From assembly GCF_947179165.1 (NCBI RefSeq), contig NC_077239.1, forward strand, positions 64,703,134-64,767,133: 64,000 bases of DNA, given 5' to 3'. Below are positions 56,700 to 64,000 of this stretch, in pieces. Position 1 is the stretch's first letter. Each line of letters begins with the position of its first letter. This stretch comes from Solanum dulcamara. Its lineage: Eukaryota > Streptophyta > Magnoliopsida > Solanales > Solanaceae. A program made the position numbers and the translations under genes. The notes beneath the pieces are model-generated. The model ran no database searches. It was not told the origin of the DNA and saw only the letters and a program-made list of their open reading frames with translations.

Positions 56700-59412
56700 C
56701 AGACTATGAAAAAGAATTTCTTCGGTCGTATCTCAAGTTTCAAAGTCAAACAAGTTGAAAAACAAAGGTTGATGAAAGTTATCGTAAGTTTCATTTTCAT
56801 TTTTTTTTGAAATTTAGGTTAAATGTCTCGGAGCTTTTCTCCTAATCAATAAAGATTTAGAAGGTCAATGACCTATCAAATCAAAGGTCTATGAGTCTAG
56901 TTTCTAACGTATCGTTGGTTCATACGACTTTTGAATAGAGCGATATTTGTGTTTTTGTAAGACTACACAAGCATGCACGTCAAAGTGGGCCCCTATCCCC
57001 TATGTCGGTTTAGCTTTATATGTTCAAGCCTCGTTTTAACTCATAAAAATCAGAAAAAATTCATATAAAATCAAAGGAAAAGTCCTAAATTCTCCATGGA
57101 TATTGATTCTTTCAACTCAAAAGTTTAACGGAAGTCGCTCTGCATAGTGGCCTCGTCATTTTGGTATAATTTGCCCCATCGATCTCGTGACTTATATTCA
57201 TAGGTGTTGTGGCAGCGAGATAACAGGTGTTTATTGAGTATTTGGAAGTACCTATGGATATATATTGGAAATGTAAGGATCTCGTACACTTATCTATTTG
57301 TCGAATCGAAATTCTAAGCTTCTAGTTACAAAAGTTGTAGTTGTTGATGACTTTTAGTAGTTTCTTGTTGATTTTGGATTCAGTTGTTGATACTTCAAAG
57401 AGGTAGATTGTTTAGATGGGTATTTCAAATGTTTTTCAATGAAATCATTCCCCTATGACCCTCCTTCATAATCCTATGTTCTAGTGTCGTTTTTTATAAA
57501 TTTTTGAGCTATGAAGTAGTGTTTTGGATATTGTTGCCTCGGGCAGCCCCTTTGTCTTATTAAATTGAGTTATTATTGTTGTATATTAATGATATTAAGG
57601 TGTTAGAGGGACTGGGGGTTGGTTTTCTTCTTATCGAAGTCATGGAAGAAGGTTATTGGATCGAATGACGTGAAGTACACTTAGGAATAGTGCCACAAGA
57701 GCTTGTCGCTCCTTTGAGATGTGGTTAGCATATTGTTGTTGGATTTAGCTGCCGTTTATTATTGTTATTGGTCTCATTTTATGCATTGGAGTTGGTTGTC
57801 CATAAGTGTGACATTAACACTTTATGAATTGTCTATAGCTAGTTCTTGTAGAGTTGTTGATTCAAGCAATTGTTGTGTTATGATAGGTTGGTCGAGATTC
57901 TTACAGACACCTTTGAGGTTTCGGTTGAAAGGTATGTTGAGGTTATTCTCTTCTTTCGGCATGTTTCCTTAAAGTTTAGGATCTATTCAAGAAGGTTGTT
58001 GTTATCGTTGATATACTTATAGCCATGTTTATTGGTTGTTAGTTGCTCGAGTTGTTATAGGTCTCTATTGTCGGGATTCATATTCTGTTAGTAGCGGCCC
58101 TATGTTAGGCACAACTTAGAGACTATTTAAATAGGTTTATTATATCTAAATTGCTCACTTTTAGCCTATTGAATTGTTATTGTTGTCGTTGGGGCTATTG
58201 TGCTTAGTTGCAGGAATGTGATTGTTGCCTAAGAGGGTTGTGAGTTGCCTACGGGGCTATATTGATGCCTAAGAAGGCTATGTGCTGCCTACAGAGCTAT
58301 GTTGTTGCTTAGGATGGCTCTGAATTACCTGCGGGGCTATATTGATGCCTAAGAAGGCTATGTGTTGACTACAGGGCTATGTTGTTTCCTAAGAGGGCTA
58401 TGAGTAGACTGTGAGGCTATATTGATGCCTAAGAAGGCTATGTGCTGCCTATGGGGCTATATTTTTCCTAAGAGGGCGACGTGACTGCCTACATGGCTAG
58501 GAGACTACTGGTAGGGATATATAGATTTAATTTGCACCTTTTAGGCTTATGGGGTCGGGGTAGGTGGTCTTGTTTGTTCGTTGTACCTGTCGGTCTTATG
58601 GGGGCTTGGTTAGGTTGTTGTTTGATTATGTTTGGTATGCTTAAATTCAGGAGCATGTTAATACGCTTATCTTATTCTTGATTTCCTTACTTGATTACTT
58701 TCAATATATTATGATATCTGCTCATTTACTTTATTGTCTTTCATACTCGGTACATGATTTTGTACTGCCACCCCATTGCTTGGGGCGCTGTATTCATGCC
58801 TGCAGGTTCCGACAGACGACTCGATGGACCTCCTCAGCAGCATAATTAACTTCTATTAGGTTGGCTATCCCCTTTCATCCAGAGCTGCCAGAGTTTGCAG
58901 GTTTGTTGGCTTTTGTTATATATATTTTTGGGTAGGTCGAGGTCCTTTCCCGCCAAGCTTTACTACTCTTTGAGGCTTGCAGACTGGTGTGTTGAGTTGT
59001 GCAGCCATGTTATTAGCGATGTTGGCCTTATGCTGATTGGTTTCAGTTTGATAGCTGTTTGATATACAATTTAGAGATATACCTGTTTTTAGCTTCTGTA
59101 TAGAGATCATGGTGGCTTTGACATCCCGTGTAGTGTTTATGTTTTCCTAGATACCATAGTGTCCTTGACGAATAGGCTTGTGTGCTAAATGGTTATTGCT
59201 TTATATAAATTATTCGGAGTAGCCATTTTCTTTTAGAGATGTTGACAGGGGCCTAGCCAGTCGAGGGCTTATTTTTAAGTCGAGATATACTTTTTTATTT
59301 TCTTGACAGTGTCTAGGTTCCATGAGCCATTAGCAAGTGGTTCGACAGGGCTAGCTCAGGCTTAAGTTTTGACATTAGGTACCAGTTGCACCCTTCAAAT
59401 TTGGGGTGTGAA
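56700..59412 (+). repeat. Long Ty3/gypsy-type LTR
   Basis: Non-coding sequence ending in 'tttggggtgtga' next to the primer-site-like 'cttggtaacagagcc' at 59416-59430, the usual LTR end and primer site layout of Solanaceae gypsy elements. It contains a seven-unit 40-bp tandem array. The left boundary is estimated only. Confidence 0.55.
58221..58500 (+). repeat. Seven 40-bp tandem units without indels
   Basis: Units start at 58221, 58261, 58301, 58341, 58381, 58421 and 58461. The consensus core is 'gcctaagaaggctatgtg' plus 'tgcctacggggctat'. Units 2, 4 and 6 resemble each other more than their neighbours, indicating an 80-bp dimer as the higher-order unit. The array lies within the gypsy LTR. 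Confidence 0.9.
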
Positions 59413-60107
59413 AAACTTGGTAACAGAGCCATGTCGTATCTTAGGGAGTATGTAAACCGCATCTAGTAGAATCTTATTTATAAATGTATTATGCGCCACA
59501 TTTTATAAGCAGGAAGCTACAGGGCATGTTAGAATGGTTACACTTTTTTTTACTCAAATTGTGCATTTTATGTACTAATGCATATTTTTTGCCTACATTA
59601 TAGCATAATGTAGGATCAGACAATCATCATGCACCTCCCACTCGTAGATAGAGTTGAGCTTTACTTTCTTATAGTTGGTGAATCATCATGCTTTGAGGAC
59701 AAGACTTTTATCTTTTTATCATTTGTATGGATTTTATATGTTGTCACGGGTGAGCTAGGATCTTATCTTATGCCCCTATCTAGTTTAGTATAGGCTTATT
59801 GGATGTCATGGAGTCTATGTTATCTTTTCATTTCGAGTTTGAGACTTGTTCTCTACTATTGAGGCTTTCCATGTTGAGACTTTATTTCTGCATCTATGTT
59901 TTAGCTTTATTGCTTTCCTTCATATATGCTTATGAATGTTATGTTAAGAGGTTTTGTTGGAGTCCTCTGGGATTTCGATCATCATGTCACACCTAGGGCC
60001 TATCTTAGGTTGTGACAAACTTGGTATCAGAGTATAAGGTTTAAAGTGTTTTAGAGATTCTAACGTGCCGCATCAAGTAAAGTCTTGTTCATTAGTGTGA
60101 AGCACGC
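59413..60107 (+). other. Gypsy leader sequence with two successive LTR/primer-site junctions
   Basis: The first primer-like site is at 59416-59430 ('cttggtaacagagcc'). A second LTR-end plus primer site lies at 60011-60032 ('tgtgacaaacttggtatcag'), about 600 bp on, followed by leader text related to that after the first ('gtttaaagtg', 'catcaagtaaagtcttgttc'). Remnants of two gypsy copies are therefore stacked here. No gag is visible. Confidence 0.55.
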
Positions 60108-62103
60108 TGTTATGCCCTATTTTTAACCGAGGTTAGATATAAAGCACAACATATGGACTCTGAAAAAGATTAATTATTGTATGGAGTCGCCACCTAATTT
60201 ATTTAGGAAAATAAGGAAAAACCTATTTGATGCATGACCTGTATGACTCACGTTTCAATCTGCGAAAAATTAATTTAAATTCTAGGTAAGGGTTTACATT
60301 ATTCCAAAGGGAAGGTGTTAGGCATCCTTCGAAATCCACAAAATGTGGTACCTAGCTAGACTTAATTCATCAAAAAGGGAGGAGATAAAATTATTATTTG
60401 CAAGTATAACAAACATATATATAAAAATATATACACTAAAATTGTATAAGAATATATATATAAAAAAAAAGTATGTACTAAGTAAGTAAAGTATATTATC
60501 ATCAATTATGTGTAGAAAAATATGAGAAAAGTATATATATATATAAAAAAGGTAATTTTTATGCAATATTAAAAGAATAGCCCTTTATTCATATGAACAA
60601 AGAACTCTTTTATCATATGAAAAGAAAAATAATTTCGAATATCATTTGCAGAAAATATCTCCGAATACATGTACAGACACTTGGTAAAATATTAATAATG
60701 AATAAATTATTATCAAAATTATTTTAAAATATGTGTGTATATATAATACAAAAAATAGAATTATATTTTATAGTAAGCTCAGAGGCGTAACTGTAATAAG
60801 TGTTACATCCCTATTAGAACGTCATGGGAATCCGTAAAAAATCAATTCAATTGTTCAAAAGAGATTTTAAAAGAAAATAGTTTAACTTAAGGAGTCACCA
60901 TAATTTTAGAATAATTAGAAACCATTCAATTATTTAAAAATGTCTACAAATTCAATGGATCCTAAGTAAGGGGTTCAAGTTATTTCAAAGGGAAGGTATC
61001 AGCATCCTTCGAAATCCACAACTGCAGGTCCCAGCTAAACTCAGCTTTTAAATTGAGGAGATGAAAATATTTCTCAAATATGTAATAAAATATACATAAA
61101 GAATAAATTAAAATAATAATATAAGAAACGGTCTAATGTTTGCCTAACGTCAATAATATACACAATAATAAATTAAACATATTATTCGAACTTAATTCGA
61201 ATAGCTTTCTCAGGAAGTAATTCTGAGTACCTGTAAAAGACTTAATAGAAGTGTTAGTAAGGAATAAATATGATGATGATGATGATAATAATAATAATAA
61301 TAATAATAACTAAAAATAAAATCCGTCTTATAAACATGGAAGGCCTTGGAAATCGACGGTAATTTTTTCATCGACCTATTTCAACTTATAACATATAATA
61401 TATAATATAAACTTAAATTAAATTTCCGTCTTTTAAAATGGAGAGGCCTCGAAAACCGACGGAGAGATTTTTTCATTGGCCAATGCTTGCAATATATTTC
61501 CAATCATAAAATTGCATGAAACAAACGAAAGACAATGACGTATTAACTAATAAGATGCAACAAGTGAATAATACCAGTCATAACAAACTAATAATAACAG
61601 CTAAATAATATAGCAACACGAGTCTAGCACTATTACAAAAATGAATGAGACCAACTTTAATAAATCATATGTAAACAAAAATAGAATCAGCAATATAAGT
61701 AAAGTAAACAACATCAAACAACCAACCCAAAAAAGTAAAATGATTAAGGAAATATAAATAACAATAAACAAATAATTGAATGAAGAATATCCGGATCACT
61801 GGAAAATGCAAACATAATCCGTAAAAAATTAAAATAACCATAAAGTTAATAAAACATAGAAAAACAGTAACCAAATTAAAATTGCGCAACTTAAAAAATG
61901 AAATCACTAAAAAATAAATCAAAGTAGCAAGTTTATGTATGAAACAATAAATAATTCGTGAGAAGAAAATGGTCACAATAACGAAGTTATGAACACCCAT
62001 TTACAGAATCATCAAACCAAGTCAAATAACAGAACCAAGTATTAAAACTATAGTCAAAAGTTTTGCCAAAATTTCAACTTCTCCAATAAAATTTATAAAT
62101 AGT

Positions 62104-62160
<57 letters not shown>

Positions 62161-63697
62161 CAAAAATAGCAACAACCATTGAAAGACAAAGTAAAATAAA
62201 ATGACAATTTGACTATTTCAACTTACAAAATATAATATATAATTTATATTAGCCACTTTTAGTTTATTCAACAAGTTAACCTATGAAACCAAAACACCTA
62301 ATCAAAGAGAAGCAAAAATGTAAATAACAATAATAACAATAATATAAAGGAAAAGTCTAAGAAAAACATAACAGTGAAGTATTTTATTTTATTTTTTATT
62401 GTTGGAAGGATCTTAATATGTATAACTAAATATTGCTAATACATAACAATGAAGTACTATGATAACACAATTAATGATAATAATAATGAGCAAGAAAGCT
62501 TGGTAATGAAAAGAATAAAGATAATAAACAAAATTAATTATAGCTGAAGCAACATGAAGCTTTTATCGGGGCAAATCTTCAAACACAAACTATATAGAGT
62601 TATGACACAGTCATTAATAAGAAGGATAGGTGGTCAGGCTACTAAAAAATTAAGTAAAATCAATGGAAAACCACAATAACACAAAAATCCGCCAAGAACC
62701 TAAGCAACAGTGATAATAGAAGTACCAAAACGTAAAGAAAGAGCGAAGTTCACCGGAAAACTACATTAGAAATGGAAAAATATATAAATAACGATGACCG
62801 GAGTTTGAACTCCTCCAGTCAGATCTGAAATACAGAGAATAAAATAAAACAAAATAGCGAAAGATAAAAATATAGAAAAATACCATTTGCTGGAGTTGGA
62901 GTTGTTGTGTTGTTCTAGTTACTGCTTAGCGGAGGCTTTGGAGCTTGAAGCTCGCAGTGGTTGTCGATTTGCAGAGCTTCACCGAAGTTCATGGTGTGGG
63001 TTCTGTTGTTATTGCTGTTATGGAGCCCGGTTCATCGGAGCTTGGAGCTCCTCGCCGGAGCTACTGGTTTCAGCGAACAAAGGGAAATGGGGGGTGTTTG
63101 GTCTAGATTGTTCTCTCAACTGAGTGTATGCGGCAGTTTCCCTTCTTTTTTTTTTTTTTTTGAAGATGGAGAAATATAGGGGTGGCAGCTTCTCCTCCAA
63201 AGGGAGAACAAGAAACTTTTTTTTTCGGGTTGCCCTAATTGACTTCTTTATACTACTCATTCCAAAAGATTTATCAAGAATAATAAAAAAAATTACTCAC
63301 TTTATAAAATTATGAGCCTAAAATATGGGCTAGTTAAATATCCAGATAATCTAATATTTATCTAGGCTTCAACATGATTTCTTAGACAATGTTTAAAAAT
63401 ACTAAAATAAATAGAAAACAAATGTAATTAATGACACATATAAAGACATAATTTATAGAAAAATAATGATTTAACAAAATAAGACAATATTCAAAAATTT
63501 AACAAACTATGATAAAAATATTAATAATTAAAATTGACTAAGGTTCAAAATAAATCAATGAAAAAAATTTAATATTTTAAAATTAAGAATAATTATCGAT
63601 AAATTATTCTAAAATTAAAAAAATGGAAATATTTAAAGATTTAAAAACTTAAAAGTATTAATTTTTAAAAAAATCAGGCCAAAATTGGGTGTCAACA
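60108..63697 (+). mobile_element. 3.6-kb LTR with perfect 5-bp target duplication (solo LTR)
   Basis: Begins TGTTATGCCCTATTTTTAACC and ends GGGTGTCAACA. CACGC flanks both sides (60103-60107 and 63698-63702), and the interrupted gypsy leader resumes directly after. No gag, pol, primer site or purine tract is visible inside, so it is best read as a solo LTR of a large-LTR gypsy lineage (Tat/Ogre-like, inferred from the 'gggtgtcaaca' end and length). Two related blocks ('aaagggaaggt', 'gcatccttcgaaatccac') at about 60310 and 60980 show internal duplication. Confidence 0.75.
62110..62157. repeat. (TA)n microsatellite
   Basis: About 24 uninterrupted dinucleotide units inside the long LTR. Confidence 0.9.
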
Positions 63698-63702
63698 CAC
63701 GC

Positions 63703-64000
63703 CACATCTATGAATAGGAGGTTATGAGGCTTCTTAGAAAAAACATCACTTCTTTCATGATCTTATCGTGTGATAGAGTTGAAGTCTATAGGGATTCCTT
63801 CTAACTCGTGTCCTATGCATTTCAAAATATATCTCATCAAGAAGAGAGCTATCAAAAGATTGATCAAGATGGTAACCCTTTTCAAGTGTCAATATCTCTA
63901 ATGCAGAATTTTGTGATGATATCTTTTTATTGGCTCGGATGGTGACCATTTTATTGAACTAACAAATAGTAACTCATGTGAGCACAAAGTCTAAGAAGAG
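63703..64000 (+). repeat. Gypsy leader resuming after the solo LTR
   Basis: 'gccacatctatgaataggag' continues the text broken at 60107. By comparison with 59496-59520 ('gcgccacattttataagcag') this is the same leader type. It runs off the window edge without a recognisable gag start. Confidence 0.5.

Noticed and set aside
58221..58500. CRISPR-like array
   Set aside because: Contiguous 40-bp tandem units without unique spacers, in a eukaryotic LTR.
62887..63260. Cys-rich and Lys-rich short frames
   Set aside because: Inside the 3.6-kb LTR and crossing homopolymer runs; no family resemblance.

Overview
The window is AT-rich plant nuclear DNA, most likely from a Solanaceae species. The evidence is two intron-bearing plant genes with canonical splice sites, Solanaceae-type tRNA-derived SINE heads, RTE LINEs ending in TTG repeats, and many Ty1/copia and Ty3/gypsy elements. 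The species cannot be fixed from the sequence alone.

Only two host genes are supported. (1) A multiple C2 domain and transmembrane region protein (MCTP) lies on the plus strand at 23592-26763: two exons, 1012 residues, apparently intact. (2) A pfkB-family carbohydrate kinase lies on the minus strand, with a coding span of 27744-55064: 13 exons and 410 residues assembled here by hand, every junction in frame, with a likely organelle transit peptide. The genes are tail to tail, 980 bp apart. Intron 8 of the kinase is 20.5 kb long, starts with a GC rather than GT donor, and is filled with transposable elements.

Layout. 1-2706: LTR remnants. 2716-9345: a Mutator-like element with a perfect 9-bp target duplication, a decayed transposase and an opposite-strand DUF1985-type cargo gene. 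10341-11181: a non-autonomous hAT-like element with a perfect 8-bp target duplication. 11385-20808: a young Ty1/copia element whose 5' LTR is split by a 5'-truncated chromodomain Ty3/gypsy element (11445-15436). 20838-23390: AT-rich DNA with a SINE fragment. 23400-26763: MCTP. 27744-55064: the kinase. Its introns carry RTE LINE fragments, a LINE copy with an intact 979-codon ORF (34540-38460), a roughly 9-kb inverted repeat of two head-to-head copia copies (38868-48045) and a decayed LTR-bounded copia (48235-50697). 55065-56700: kinase upstream region plus unassigned DNA. 56700-64000: gypsy LTR and primer-site sequence, interrupted by a 3.6-kb LTR with its own 5-bp target duplication (60108-63697).

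The most notable structure is the giant head-to-head copia inverted repeat inside the GC-AG intron. The kinase pre-mRNA should carry it as a potential long double-stranded hairpin.
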